Positions 1 through 8,667 of a DNA stretch of 40,152 bases are shown here, one piece after another. This DNA is from Salibacterium aidingense DSM 18341. GTDB taxonomy: Bacteria > Bacillota > Bacilli > Bacillales > Marinococcaceae. How positions within the stretch are numbered: the stretch's first letter is position 1; each line of letters begins with the position of its first letter. Location of the stretch: contig NZ_AUCI01000031.1 in NCBI RefSeq assembly GCF_000429685.1, positions 1 through 40,152 on the forward strand, in the 5' to 3' direction. Made by a program: the position numbers and the translations under genes. Below the pieces are notes generated by a model, which searched no databases, had not been told where the DNA came from, and worked only from the letters and a program-made list of their open reading frames with translations.

Positions 1-257
1 GTAAAACGGACATCTTAGGGTTTATATAACAAGAACGTCCATTCAGCGGAGTCAAAATAGGTCGACTCCTGCGGGAAAAGCACGAGTCTCGAGACCCCGC
101 AGGAAGTGACTTTCTTCCGAGGAGGCTCGAGCCGTGCCCGCGGAAAGCGACCTATTTTGACGCAGCGATAGAACAATACACAAAAACCCGAACGATTTTT
201 TCCATAAATCGTTCGGATTTTTTGTCCTTGATAATGTTTTGTCCCAGACCCGTTTTT
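1..257. repeat. Structured Bacillaceae dispersed repeat, copy 1
   Basis: This gene-free stretch holds a long imperfect palindrome. The outermost arms, 50-63 and 142-155 (GTCAAAATAGGTCG and its reverse complement), match perfectly. Inside come GCGGG (71-75) with CCCGC (137-141), GCACG with CGTGC, CTCGAG with CTCGAG, and a terminal GGAAG/CTTCC hairpin (102-106/114-118). A second hairpin, CCGAACGATTT/AAATCGTTCGG at 188-216, follows and runs into T residues. A GGGACAA-type boundary sits near 236-257. The same arrangement recurs in direct orientation at 39758-40053. The left end may lie outside the window. Dispersed elements of this GACTCCTGCGGG...GAGACCCCGCAGG type are common in Bacillaceae genomes, and their function is not known to me. 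Confidence 0.8.
188..222. terminator. Hairpin with T-run at the end of repeat copy 1
   Basis: Arms CCGAACGATTT (188-198) and AAATCGTTCGG (206-216) pair perfectly and are followed by TTTTTTG on the plus strand. It looks like an intrinsic terminator carried by the repeat. The cognate position in the other copy (39982-40013) has the same hairpin. Confidence 0.6.
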
Positions 258-326
258 GTTCCTTTTTTGATGATGCATTGGAACTAAAATCGCAGGAACA
301 TGATAATTTTAATTTTGGTCATGCTA

Positions 327-332
327 TATAAT
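327..332 (+). promoter_or_regulatory. Candidate -10 box for the CDF transporter gene
   Basis: TATAAT lies 31 bases before the chosen start of the downstream gene. No convincing -35 element is visible at the usual distance, so this is a weak call resting on the -10 hexamer and its position. Confidence 0.35.
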
Positions 333-363
333 AGAAAAAATATTGTGTTAGGGAGACATGACC

Positions 364-1344
364 ATGTCCTTTATAAAATTACTAAAACGCGGCAACCAAT
401 CATCAGGATATGCAGCACTCGGAAATACTGTATTAGCTGCTATAAAAGGGATTGGTGCTGCGATCAGCGGAAGCGGCTCCATGTTCGCTACCACGATTCA
501 TTCCATCGCCGATGCGACGAATCAGGGGTTTGTATATTTCGGAAGTATCCTTGCTAAGAAAGAACCTACCAAACGTTTTCCCGCGGGTTTTGGACGGGTT
601 ATCAATCTTTTTGTCTTAGTTGCTGTGATCGTCGTATCCATCATGGCCTATGAAACGATAAGGAAAGGGTGGGAAATCATTCAAAACCCTGAAGAATCAT
701 CCAATCTATGGCTGAATATCATCATTTTATTAGCTGCCGTTATGATTGATGGATTTGTCCTGATGAAAGCAATGAAAGAAATTGTAAAGGAATCAGATTC
801 CAATGCTTCTGGTTTAAAAGTAGCAGCTGCAGCCTTCAAAAATGTACGTTATGCTGCCCCTCCAACCAGGCTTGTTTTTTACGAAGACATTGTGGCAACA
901 TTTGGAGCACTGGTCGCTTTCATTTTTGTCATTTTATCCCACGCGACCGGACTGTATTATCTGGACGGCATTGGTTCGATAATGATTGGTCTTTTACTTA
1001 TCGGCATTGCTTTAAAAATTGGATATGACAATACCATCGGTTTAATCGGTGTGGCTGCGCCGAAAAAAGTGGAGCATCGCGTGGCAAATATTATTTTACA
1101 TGATGATGATGTGATAGACATTAATAAAATGCGTGTGCTTCAAGAAGGGCGGCAGTATCATGTTGAAAGTTATATTGAATTAAAAAAAGGTCTTTCTCTG
1201 GCAGAAGCTGATGATATTAAATTTCGTGTCCGGGATAAACTCTTAAAAGATGACGATATTGGAGATGTCACCCTGGGTATTATAGAAGCAGACGAAAAGC
1301 AAAATTGGAGTCTCACCGATGAACCATTGTTAAAAGGAGAATAA
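364..1344 (+). CDS. Cation diffusion facilitator transporter, ZnT9/YdbO-like
   Basis: A membrane exporter of divalent cations (Zn, Mn or Fe are possible) working by proton antiport. The N-terminal half carries the family signature HSIADATNQ with the metal-site Asp, followed by hydrophobic helices. A later helix holds FYEDIVATFGA, where Glu-Asp replaces the HxxxD pair of classical CDF transporters, as in the ZnT9/SLC30A9 branch. The last ~90 residues form the cytoplasmic dimerisation domain. Two in-frame ATGs lie two codons apart (358 and 364). GGGAG at 351-355 is 8 bases from the second and only 2 from the first, so 364 is chosen, giving 326 residues. The gene stands alone and ends at a bidirectional terminator shared with the convergent fdh operon. 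The substrate cannot be read from sequence. Confidence 0.85.
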   Translation: MSFIKLLKRGNQSSGYAALGNTVLAAIKGIGAAISGSGSMFATTIHSIADATNQGFVYFGSILAKKEPTKRFPAGFGRVINLFVLVAVIVVSIMAYETIRKGWEIIQNPEESSNLWLNIIILLAAVMIDGFVLMKAMKEIVKESDSNASGLKVAAAAFKNVRYAAPPTRLVFYEDIVATFGALVAFIFVILSHATGLYYLDGIGSIMIGLLLIGIALKIGYDNTIGLIGVAAPKKVEHRVANIILHDDDVIDINKMRVLQEGRQYHVESYIELKKGLSLAEADDIKFRVRDKLLKDDDIGDVTLGIIEADEKQNWSLTDEPLLKGE

Positions 1345-1409
1345 ATGGGTATAGATACAGATATTCTGCGGCAAAACACCGGCGAACGAAGCCATAATCC
1401 CTCGATCAA

Positions 1410-1453
1410 AAAAGCCATGCTTCCCATCTTCCTTGATGGTCTCCATGGCTTTT
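1410..1453. terminator. Bidirectional terminator between CDF gene and fdh operon
   Basis: AAAAGCCATG (1410-1419) pairs with CATGGCTTTT (1444-1453). An inner CCATC/GATGG stem tops it. A/T runs on both sides allow it to serve both convergent units. Confidence 0.75.
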
Positions 1454-1484
1454 CAACTTAATGGCTATACATTACTGTGCTGAT

Positions 1485-1952
1485 TTAATCTTTTCCCATT
1501 CCTTTTAAGAACTGAAGGAGAAGGGTAATGCTTCGATTAATGTCCGGATCCTTCAACGACTTGACGATATCCGTATAGGAGGTTTCTTCCTGCTCCTTCT
1601 CCCCCTCTGTTTCCCTCAACCCATTGTTGAGACGTTGCAGCAGCATCCGTGTCTCTTCTATATCAAGATCGCCTAGAAGGAAAATGAGATTCGGCAGCGT
1701 GTCCAGCGCATCCGTATATTTCGGCTTATCTATTTCTTTTATGACATTGTTCAAGAGTGTTTTTCGTTTTTTCGTAAGGGCTGTCGCGGCTTCGAGGGCA
1801 TCTGCTTCTTCCAGCGCAGAGAGTAATTCGATGCCCTTCACAATGCTTTCTTTGTTTGCCGAGACAACCTCTTTGACCTCCTGCACGTCCTGCTCTACTT
1901 TCTCCTGACGAGACATTTCCATCCGTTTAATATCCGAAATTGGTTCAGCCAT
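1485..1952 (-). CDS. DUF1641 protein, partner of the formate dehydrogenase-like enzyme
   Basis: A soluble, helical, charged protein of 155 residues matching the DUF1641 family. In Bacillus subtilis the member YjgD is encoded directly after the formate dehydrogenase-like YjgC, and the same order is seen here. Its start codon overlaps the 3' end of the large subunit gene by 8 bases, which indicates translational coupling and probable co-function. The N-terminal third is Glu/Lys-rich and likely coiled; a short conserved-looking block (residues ~95-115) precedes a Glu-rich linker. There are no metal-binding Cys or catalytic motifs. Its biochemical role is unknown; assembly or regulation of the dehydrogenase is inferred from linkage alone. 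Confidence 0.8.
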   Translation of the reverse strand: MAEPISDIKRMEMSRQEKVEQDVQEVKEVVSANKESIVKGIELLSALEEADALEAATALTKKRKTLLNNVIKEIDKPKYTDALDTLPNLIFLLGDLDIEETRMLLQRLNNGLRETEGEKEQEETSYTDIVKSLKDPDINRSITLLLQFLKGMGKD

Positions 1953-4896
1953 TTCTCTTCACCTTATTTCCAGGAAATTCATAGTCATGCCGCTTCCATT
2001 TGTCTTCCACTCTTACACTGTACTGCGGCTGCGGGGCTCCCCGTCTATGGTTATTAGGCGGGATCGGGGATTTCCCTTGTTTTTTCAGGACCTGCATGTT
2101 GACGGCAATTTCTTTATAGGCCGGGGTATCACTGTCTTTGTCGACACTGTTGTCCGTTAAGAAATTGACAGCAGATTTCCCTTTACTATTTAAAGGCATA
2201 TACAGTTCTTTGCCCCTCACTCTGTCCGTGATGGTCACGGTACCGGTCGCTTCTCCGGCATCGGACGTCAGTTTCACTTCAGCCCCTTCTTTTATCCCGC
2301 GTTCCTCGGCTAATTCGGGAGAAACTTCAATAAAGGAACGAGGAGTTGTTCTTCGTATCCCCGGTGATTTGTACGTCATGTTGCCTTCATGAAAATGCTC
2401 CAGCAGTCTGCCATTGTTTAAATGAAGGTTATATGTTTCTGTGGTGTCATATGGCAGTTCAAAGTGGAGCGGATAGAGCCTGGCTTTTTTATCTTCAAAA
2501 GGAAAACCGTCCATGTAAAGAAGCGGCTCGTCCGTGCCATCCTCAGCCACCGGCCACTGCAGGGAATGATAGCCTTCCAGCCGTTCATACGTCACGCCTG
2601 CAAATAACGGCGACAGGCTGGCCGCTTCTTCCATGATTTCTGATGGATGCTCGTAGTTCCAATCAAATCCGAGCTTTTCCGCAAGCAGTTGTATAATTTC
2701 CCAATCCGGCTTCGTATCCTCCATCGGATGCATTGCCTGATAGAGCCGTTGTATCCGGCGTTCTGTATTGGTGAAGGTCCCTTCTTTTTCAAGACTTGCC
2801 GCTGCCGGCAATACAACATCAGCGTAGCGCGCCGTCTCCGTAAGAAAAAGATCCTGGACGACAAAGAAATCAAGTTTTTCAAAGGCCCTGGTGACGTAAT
2901 TGATATTAGCATCGACAATCGCTGTGTCTTCCCCTTTGACATACATCGCCCGCAGTTTATCTTCGTGAATAGCTTTAATCATTTCGTGGTTATCCATGCC
3001 AGGTTCATCGGAAAGGGCAACTCCCCAGGCCTGTTCGTACCGTTTTCTTACGTTTTCGTCGGATACCGGCTCATACCCGGGAAACGTGTTCGGCATACTT
3101 CCAAAATCGCTGCAGCCCTGGACGTTATTATGACCGCGGAGCGGAAACGCTCCCGTCCCGGGACGGCCATAGTTTCCAGTGATTAAGAGCAAGTTGGAAA
3201 ACGAGGTGCTTGTATCACTGCCAAGAGAATGCTGTGTAACACCCATCGCCCAGCATAAAGCGACTTTATCTGCCTTGGTTATTTCTTCTGCGACATATTT
3301 CAGATCCTCTGCCGGAATGCCGGTCATGTCTTCAGCATATTCCAGGGTAAAGGCACGCAGACTTTCATAGTATTCTTCAAAGCCGTTTACCCAGTTGGTA
3401 ATGAATTCCTGCTCCTGCCATCCCTGGTCAATGATATATTTGGTTACAGCAGAAGCCCACACAAGATCCGTTCCGGAGGCTGGCTGATAAAATCGGTCGG
3501 CTCGATCAGCCATTTCATGCTTGCGCAGGTCAAACACGAACAGTTTCTGCCCAAATAATTTCTGCGAGCGCTTGATCCGCGAAGCAAGTACAGGATGGGA
3601 TTCTGCTGTATTCGATCCAACCGTAAGTACCAGATCTGCCGCAGCAATATCATCGATCGAGCCTGAGTCGCCTCCGTACCCTACGGTCCGAAACAGGCCT
3701 TTGGTAGCCGGGCTCTGACAATACCTGGAACAGTTGTCCACATTATTGGTTCCCATCACCTGCCTGGAAAACTTCTGCATCGCATACGAATCTTCATTGC
3801 TCGCTTTCGACGAAGCAATAAATCCAAGCTTATCCGCGCCGCTTTCTTCCCTTATCTCTTGAAATCGCTGAGCTGCATAAGAAAGAGCTTCGTCCCATTC
3901 CACTTCCTCCAATTTATGGCCGCGCCGGATTAAAGGCTTCGTTAAACGTTCGTTATGGTTCACATAATCCCAGCCAAATTTACCTTTGATACAGGTAGCA
4001 ATCCCATTGGCTGGAGAATGTTCATTTGGTTCCACCTTTAACACTTTGCGGTCTTTGGTCCACACATCAAACGTGCAGCCAACCCCGCAGTAAGTACATA
4101 CCGTTTTCGTTTTATCGATTCTTTCTTCCCGCATTGCCGCTTCCGTATCAGATACTGCCAGCAGCGGCCCATATCCCGTTTCCACTTTTTTTGTGACATC
4201 GATCATCGAGCGCAGCAGGCTCGGTTCCTGTTCCGTCATAAAGCCTGCTTCTTCTTCCATGCCCTTTTCCATGATGGCATTGCACGGACATACTGTGGCA
4301 CACTGCCCGCAGTTCACACAGGAGGACTCCTCAATCGGAACATCATTGTCCCAGATGACTCTCGGCTCCTGTCGATCCCAGTCTATCGTTAACGTTTCAT
4401 TGACTTCAATATCCTGGCAGGCCTCTACGCAGCGGCCGCACAAAATACATTGGTCCGGATCGTACCGGTAAAAAGATCCTGAACGGTCGATTTCATAAGA
4501 GGTTGGCTGAAACGGACGCGACTGATGTTCCAGCCCAAACTCGGCAACCGCATTATGAATTTCACAATCTCCGTTATTATAATCGCATACGGTACAATAA
4601 AGTTCGTGCTTTTCCAGTATAGTATCGAGGGCCTCTTTTTGAGCAGCCTGAACGTGGGGAAGATTGGTTTCTATTTTCATGCCGGCCTCCACTTTCAAAC
4701 TGCAGGCCCGCTGCAGCTCCCCGTTCACCTGAATAACGCACGTATCGCACGTCTCGACCGGCCCAAGCGACTCGTTATAACATATCTGCGGTATGTTTTC
4801 TTCTACCGTATTGATCAAGTCCAGTACGTTTTGTCCCGGGTCTGCTAAGTATTCCTGTCCGTTTATCGTTACCACCGTATGATCACGTTCCGGCAA
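1945..4896 (-). CDS. Fe-S/molybdopterin dehydrogenase, formate dehydrogenase alpha type (YjgC-like)
   Basis: A 983-residue cytoplasmic oxidoreductase. In order it has a [2Fe-2S] ferredoxin domain (Cys39, 50, 53, 65), a His-(Cys)3 cluster site (His97, Cys101, 104, 111), two [4Fe-4S] motifs (Cys150-160 and Cys193-203), then the molybdopterin domain starting with CTYCGVGC near residue 268, and a C-terminal molydopterin dinucleotide-binding domain. Cys393 occupies the Mo-ligand position that is selenocysteine in E. coli FDH-H, but the next residue is Gln394 where FDH-H has its catalytic His. The active-site Arg motif [10 protein letters not shown] is kept. There is no Tat signal. The start is TTG with GGGAGGGG at 4902-4909 upstream. 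The gene overlaps the DUF1641 gene. The layout fits NAD-linked or ferredoxin-like electron transfer, but formate as substrate is less certain given Gln394. Confidence 0.88.
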   Translation of the reverse strand: MPERDHTVVTINGQEYLADPGQNVLDLINTVEENIPQICYNESLGPVETCDTCVIQVNGELQRACSLKVEAGMKIETNLPHVQAAQKEALDTILEKHELYCTVCDYNNGDCEIHNAVAEFGLEHQSRPFQPTSYEIDRSGSFYRYDPDQCILCGRCVEACQDIEVNETLTIDWDRQEPRVIWDNDVPIEESSCVNCGQCATVCPCNAIMEKGMEEEAGFMTEQEPSLLRSMIDVTKKVETGYGPLLAVSDTEAAMREERIDKTKTVCTYCGVGCTFDVWTKDRKVLKVEPNEHSPANGIATCIKGKFGWDYVNHNERLTKPLIRRGHKLEEVEWDEALSYAAQRFQEIREESGADKLGFIASSKASNEDSYAMQKFSRQVMGTNNVDNCSRYCQSPATKGLFRTVGYGGDSGSIDDIAAADLVLTVGSNTAESHPVLASRIKRSQKLFGQKLFVFDLRKHEMADRADRFYQPASGTDLVWASAVTKYIIDQGWQEQEFITNWVNGFEEYYESLRAFTLEYAEDMTGIPAEDLKYVAEEITKADKVALCWAMGVTQHSLGSDTSTSFSNLLLITGNYGRPGTGAFPLRGHNNVQGCSDFGSMPNTFPGYEPVSDENVRKRYEQAWGVALSDEPGMDNHEMIKAIHEDKLRAMYVKGEDTAIVDANINYVTRAFEKLDFFVVQDLFLTETARYADVVLPAAASLEKEGTFTNTERRIQRLYQAMHPMEDTKPDWEIIQLLAEKLGFDWNYEHPSEIMEEAASLSPLFAGVTYERLEGYHSLQWPVAEDGTDEPLLYMDGFPFEDKKARLYPLHFELPYDTTETYNLHLNNGRLLEHFHEGNMTYKSPGIRRTTPRSFIEVSPELAEERGIKEGAEVKLTSDAGEATGTVTITDRVRGKELYMPLNSKGKSAVNFLTDNSVDKDSDTPAYKEIAVNMQVLKKQGKSPIPPNNHRRGAPQPQYSVRVEDKWKRHDYEFPGNKVKRNG

Positions 4897-5014
4897 CGTT
4901 AACCCCTCCCTGTGTTGAAAATTATCAGAACTTGGAATGCTTTTTCCCCTTCTTATGCGGACCGTAAACGTACTTGAGATTTTGTATGATGTCTTTGCTC
5001 CTTTTAATAAGGAA

Positions 5015-5045
5015 AAGGGCCGCCCTTTTGGGTCAGCCCCTTCTT
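5015..5045 (-). terminator. Terminator after the PstS-like gene
   Basis: Read on the minus strand, an AAGGGGCTGACCC arm (5042-5030) and a GGGCGGCCCTT arm form an imperfect GC-rich stem with an AAAA loop, followed by TTTCC. It lies 23 bases after the stop codon of the membrane-anchored binding protein. Confidence 0.65.
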
Positions 5046-5067
5046 AAATATAGATATAACAGTTTGA

Positions 5068-6219
5068 TCAGTTTTCCCCCAGCGGTACATATCCCGTTTT
5101 TTCGATGATGGTCTGCCCTTCCTCCGATAGGATCCAATCGATAAAAGGCGGGACGTTTGGGTTGTCTGTTCCATTGGTTATAGCGTAAAATTCACTGGAC
5201 AGCGGGTATTCGTCGTTTTTGATGGAGGGGACATCCGGAGGCACATCATTTACCTTCAGTAGCTTAATGTTGTTGTTCTCCTTCATCTGAGTGGAAAAAT
5301 ACCGATAGGAAAAACCGATGGCATTGCGGTGATTTCGATAACTGGAAGCTTTTTCTATTACACCGCCCATACCGCTCACCCGATGATCACTGGGAGGGTC
5401 CATGATCTTTTTCCCATCCATCATTTTCTGGAGGCCTGTCTGGCTGCCGCTTCCGTCCGGCCGTTGAAACGCAATGATCTCTTGATTCTTTCCGCCTACT
5501 TCTTCCCAATTGGTAATGTCTCCGGAATAAATACCACGCAGCTCTTCGACCGTTAAACTTTGCACAGGGTTGCTGTCATGGACGAAAAAGACAAAGGCTT
5601 CTTTTCCGATCGCTGTTTGTTCCATTTCCGGGCGAAGTTTTGATTCCTGTTTTTCGGAGGGGCCGGCTGCAAATATCATATCCACGTTTTGAGCAGCCAA
5701 TCGATTATAGGCCCCCGGGGTTTTGGACACGGCAACTTCACTGTCCAGAGTATTATCATGGGGGTATTCATTCTCGGGATACACCGCCCGTACAAAAGCA
5801 GAATACACCGGATACAATGCGGTGGCCCCGTCCAGTTCCGGAAGATTTTCTTTAAGGGTGAAAGAGGACGGCTGCTCTAAACGGACAGCTTTGGTCTCTT
5901 TGCGAAAAGGTTCATACGCTGTTAAATCAACCTCTGCATTTTCGATCTCAATATGATCGATATAAGCTTCATAGCCTCCGTAACCGGCAAGCGGAAGGAC
6001 AAACAGCAGAAGAGGAAGCACTATTTTCATCGTTGTCGACAGGCGTTGGAAGGCGCCTGATATAAGGACGTTGCCGAAGATGAGCAGCGCAGCTGCGATA
6101 ATTCCAACATAAATATATGTACTCTGTTGAAAAAGGAGCATGGAAAGCAAAACCGTAAACGCGCTTATTGCCGCGCCTGCGACAGTAAAAGCTGCCATCC
6201 CTATTATTCGTTTCTCCAT
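5068..6219 (-). CDS. Membrane-anchored PstS-like substrate-binding protein
   Basis: A 383-residue protein with three hydrophobic segments in the first ~85 residues (about 8-30, 35-55 and 64-82), followed by an extracytoplasmic PBP domain of the phosphate-binding PstS type. The domain carries RPDGSGSQTGLQ, close to the phosphate-contact signature of PstS, and the usual FVFFVHDSNPV and IGFSYRYF blocks. There is no lipobox; the protein is tethered by its helices. No pstC, pstA or pstB gene is adjacent, so it either works with a transporter elsewhere or senses an anion. A PBP domain joined to several N-terminal helices occurs in Bacillus relatives, role undefined. ATG start with AAGGATGGGAA upstream. 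A terminator follows. Confidence 0.75.
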   Translation of the reverse strand: MEKRIIGMAAFTVAGAAISAFTVLLSMLLFQQSTYIYVGIIAAALLIFGNVLISGAFQRLSTTMKIVLPLLLFVLPLAGYGGYEAYIDHIEIENAEVDLTAYEPFRKETKAVRLEQPSSFTLKENLPELDGATALYPVYSAFVRAVYPENEYPHDNTLDSEVAVSKTPGAYNRLAAQNVDMIFAAGPSEKQESKLRPEMEQTAIGKEAFVFFVHDSNPVQSLTVEELRGIYSGDITNWEEVGGKNQEIIAFQRPDGSGSQTGLQKMMDGKKIMDPPSDHRVSGMGGVIEKASSYRNHRNAIGFSYRYFSTQMKENNNIKLLKVNDVPPDVPSIKNDEYPLSSEFYAITNGTDNPNVPPFIDWILSEEGQTIIEKTGYVPLGEN

Positions 6220-6269
6220 ATTACGTTCCCATCCTTGTCATTTTCTTACATCAACAAGGATACAGGAAA

Positions 6270-6617
6270 TTACACTCGGTTTAAATGAGTATCTTTAAAC
6301 GATTCCGGGTATTTCAACCCAAACCCTATCATTCTATCCATGCCGATATGGGCGCTCCATATTAATCCAACAGCCAATACAGCTGGAAAAGAGAAAACCA
6401 TTCCAGCTGCAGCCACTCCAATTGATAGAATATAAGTATGGAAGATATTATACACAACAGCCCCAACTTTATCGTTTCCCATATAACCGATCATAGACAA
6501 ATCCGGTGCCAGCAAAAGGATGATAAAGAGAATCCAGCTGAATGAAAGAGAGCCATATAGATACAGACTCAGTGCGAAAACAACAAATCCTTCCCCATGC
6601 AGCAATATTTTATTCAA
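6270..6617 (-). CDS. DUF4260 membrane protein
   Basis: A 115-residue protein with about four membrane segments. The blocks LLAPDLSMIGYMGN, YNIFHTY, HIGMDRMIGFGLKYP and the ending FKDTHL are characteristic of the DUF4260 family. Its function is unknown. It lies between the PstS-like gene (50-base gap) and dinB (28-base gap), all on the minus strand, so co-transcription with dinB is possible. Confidence 0.8.
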   Translation of the reverse strand: MNKILLHGEGFVVFALSLYLYGSLSFSWILFIILLLAPDLSMIGYMGNDKVGAVVYNIFHTYILSIGVAAAGMVFSFPAVLAVGLIWSAHIGMDRMIGFGLKYPESFKDTHLNRV

Positions 6618-6645
6618 TTGTTATCCCTACTTTCCCATTGTCAAG

Positions 6646-7167
6646 TCAGCGTTCCAATTCAAATAAAAATTGGGCGTAATCCGTCGGTACTCCTGCATGC
6701 CCCATCTGCCTCAGCATCGCGGTGATGTTTCCGCGGTGGTAGGTGCCGTGATTCACGACATGATGCACCATTTCCGACAGACGTAATTCCTTCTTTCCCC
6801 ATTGCGGATGTTCACACGGAATCATTCCATCCAGATCTGACTGAGCTTTAAAGAAGGAACGATACATTCCCGCAACCTCCCGATACAATTGCTGCATTTC
6901 ATCGATGGATTTTGACGGCAGCTCTTTTTTCAGCCGTTCCATCACTCCAATTATTTCAGAAAAGTCTTTTTGCTGCATCACTCCCAGCCAGACATGATCA
7001 AACACATGAATATGAACGAAAACATCCTGTATCGTGGAAAAAACACTCTGAACCGGCTGTTCTACTATTTCTATCGGCAATTCTTTCACGTGGTTCAATG
7101 TCCTTTCGTTGGCCCATACATGATAATCATGCATCTGCAATGCTTGATGTTTCAATGTAATATCCAC
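6646..7167 (-). CDS. DinB-family four-helix metalloprotein
   Basis: A 173-residue protein of the DinB/YfiT superfamily. It keeps the three-His metal site seen in the family: the first His in the helix after MHDYHVWANERT or in VHIHVFDHVWLG, and the C-terminal pair in VNHGTYHRGNI. Members act as bacillithiol/mycothiol-dependent transferases or are DNA-damage induced with unknown role. A terminator separates it from the upstream WYL regulator, so it has its own promoter, possibly shared with the DUF4260 gene downstream. Confidence 0.8.
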   Translation of the reverse strand: MDITLKHQALQMHDYHVWANERTLNHVKELPIEIVEQPVQSVFSTIQDVFVHIHVFDHVWLGVMQQKDFSEIIGVMERLKKELPSKSIDEMQQLYREVAGMYRSFFKAQSDLDGMIPCEHPQWGKKELRLSEMVHHVVNHGTYHRGNITAMLRQMGHAGVPTDYAQFLFELER

Positions 7168-7198
7168 CTTTCCGCCTATTATTTATCCTCTCCATCAT

Positions 7199-7236
7199 AA
7201 AATAACTTCCCTGTCAGCTGCTGTCAGGGAAGTTAT
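7199..7236 (-). terminator. Terminator overlapping the WYL regulator stop codon
   Basis: AATAACTTCCCTG (7201-7213) and CAGGGAAGTTATT (7224-7236) form a perfect 13-bp stem. The regulator's TAA stop (7233-7235) lies inside the stem. On the minus strand a T-rich run follows. Confidence 0.85.
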
Positions 7237-8198
7237 TTTTCTTCATAATGCGAAACCATTTCCTTTAACAAGGTGGTCATTTCTTCTTTTAACCTCGACG
7301 GCTCCAGGATCCGGACCTTTTTTCCTTCTGCCAGTAATAGGTTTGGCATATAGAATAACGCCTCCTGCTCGTTGACGAGAAGATGTAATTGATCTCTTCT
7401 ATGCTCTGTTAGACAGGAGCGCATATAATAATTTCGCGCGAGCCGGTCCAGAGCCCCTTTTTCCCCTTCTATAACAACTGGAACCTTTGGGGATTTCGAC
7501 ATATAAGGTTCTTGAAATTTATCATGAAGATACGATTCGATCGAAAAATGAGCAGGTCTGGAAAACGTAGTATTCCCAATAGATACATGGCAAATTCGAT
7601 CCACCCGGAATACCCGCATTTCCTGCCGCAGATGACAATATCCAGCAATATACCAAAGGCTGTACCGGTAGGCCAGGCCATATGGATTCATATCTCTTGT
7701 TTGAGCTGTTTCCTCTTCCTTTTTGACATACTTGATGTGAACGATCCGGTCCTCTGCTACCGCTTTTTCCAGTTTCTGAAGTACTTCTTTTTCCGGCATT
7801 GCTTCTTTTACTGGAAGAACCCCAAAACCCTGGGTGTGTCGATGCAGCAGCTGATATTGCTCGTCGTTCAGCTGGCGTTCGATTTTCTTCATGGCCTCCT
7901 GAAGTTCTGCTCCGAATGGGTAACCTGTCCCCCCGGCCAGCATCGCTGCGTGAGCGATTGCTTTCAATTCATCAGAATCAAAAAACAATGGTGTTTCCCG
8001 GAAGTTTTTAGCCAGGGAATACCCGCCTTCATGGCCTGATTCAGCAATGATTGGAACACCGCTTGCACAGAGGGCGTCAATATAGCGGTAAACGGTCCGG
8101 ACACTGATCTCCAAAGAAAACGCCAATTCAGAAGCCGTCACCTGTTCCCTGGATCTAAGTATCCATAATATAGCAAGCATATTGTCCCATTTGGCCAT
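7233..8198 (-). CDS. YafY-type HTH/WYL-domain transcriptional regulator
   Basis: A 321-residue DNA-binding protein. Residues ~5-65 form an HTH_11 winged helix (LRSREQVTASELAFSLEISVR then TVYRYIDALCASG). Residues ~135-215 form the WYL domain with SLWYIAGYC and the basic segment RVFRVDRI, thought to bind a ligand or nucleic acid. A C-terminal WCX-like extension follows. ATG is the first possible start, since an in-frame TGA lies two codons before it; the Shine-Dalgarno sequence is poor (GGAAGG 12 bases away, or GAGGG directly adjacent). A perfect inverted repeat at 8261-8278, 63 bases upstream, is a candidate autoregulatory operator. Its target is unknown; dinB lies next, beyond a terminator. 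Confidence 0.82.
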   Translation of the reverse strand: MAKWDNMLAILWILRSREQVTASELAFSLEISVRTVYRYIDALCASGVPIIAESGHEGGYSLAKNFRETPLFFDSDELKAIAHAAMLAGGTGYPFGAELQEAMKKIERQLNDEQYQLLHRHTQGFGVLPVKEAMPEKEVLQKLEKAVAEDRIVHIKYVKKEEETAQTRDMNPYGLAYRYSLWYIAGYCHLRQEMRVFRVDRICHVSIGNTTFSRPAHFSIESYLHDKFQEPYMSKSPKVPVVIEGEKGALDRLARNYYMRSCLTEHRRDQLHLLVNEQEALFYMPNLLLAEGKKVRILEPSRLKEEMTTLLKEMVSHYEEK

Positions 8199-8260
8199 CC
8201 CTCACCACAACCTTCCGCATTCTTGTACCTTTCTAGCTTACTTCGAGGAGAAAGATTATT

Positions 8261-8278
8261 TTCCTGCAAAGGCAGGAA
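8261..8278. promoter_or_regulatory. Inverted repeat upstream of the WYL regulator
   Basis: TTCCTGC (8261-8267) and GCAGGAA (8272-8278) form a perfect 7-bp inverted repeat with a 4-base spacer. No T-run follows on either strand, so an operator is more likely than a terminator. Confidence 0.4.
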
Positions 8279-8363
8279 CATTAACAGTTCTACGGCTCCT
8301 GGATTAAAAAACGACACGGTACAATGACAACCATTGCAAGCTCAGAGAAGTTTCTGGCAGGTC

Positions 8364-8610
8364 TGCAAAAACTGGAGGATAGTACAGCGGAATTACGTTG
8401 GACTGGCGGGCTCCATGGGAGGGTTAGAGGACAGCAGAACTCTTCTTTTTCTTGTTTGTGTCCCCCAAGAGCATTTGGAGAACGCTGCTTCCCCTTTCTT
8501 CCTGAAACTTGGGTGCTAAAGTGGTTTGGAGGACAGTCAAAGCTTTGTACCGTTGATTCGTGTCCTCCACAACTGCTGCCGCAGCTACCGGACTCCTCCG
8601 GACAACCGAA
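8364..8610. repeat. Non-coding stretch with alternating GGAGGACA / TGTCCTCC arms
   Basis: No credible gene lies between 8199 and 8667. The stretch has four alternating arms: TTAGAGGACAG (8424-8434), TGTGTCCCCCA (8457-8467), TTTGGAGGACAG (about 8525-8536) and CGTGTCCTCCAC (8559-8570), plus a CCGGACTCCTCCGG palindrome near 8586-8601. The pairs can fold as two hairpins with ~20-base loops. The same arms recur at 24927-25078, pointing to a dispersed repeat family. Confidence 0.45.
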
Positions 8611-8667
8611 GCATTCATCGAAAACCTATGCGGAGGCTCGCACTGTCTTGTTGACTCCGTTTACTAA

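Noticed and set aside
15-278. 87-codon minus-strand frame across repeat copy 1
   Set aside because: It spans the palindromic repeat and its terminator hairpin, with no binding site; the equivalent frame at the other copy reads differently.
1345-1461. 38-codon frame directly after the CDF gene with AAAGGAG before its ATG
   Set aside because: The frame runs straight through the terminator hairpin at 1410-1453 and the binding site is part of the CDF gene's last codons; probably chance.
2647-3186. Long plus-strand frames within the formate dehydrogenase-like gene
   Set aside because: They lie antisense to a clearly conserved protein and show no domain; shadows of its codon bias.
4925-5008. Open 28-codon frame upstream of the dehydrogenase ending [16 protein letters not shown]
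   Set aside because: AAAAGGAG precedes only ATC/ATA codons; no accepted start codon, so it is not called a gene, though the basic composition is curious.
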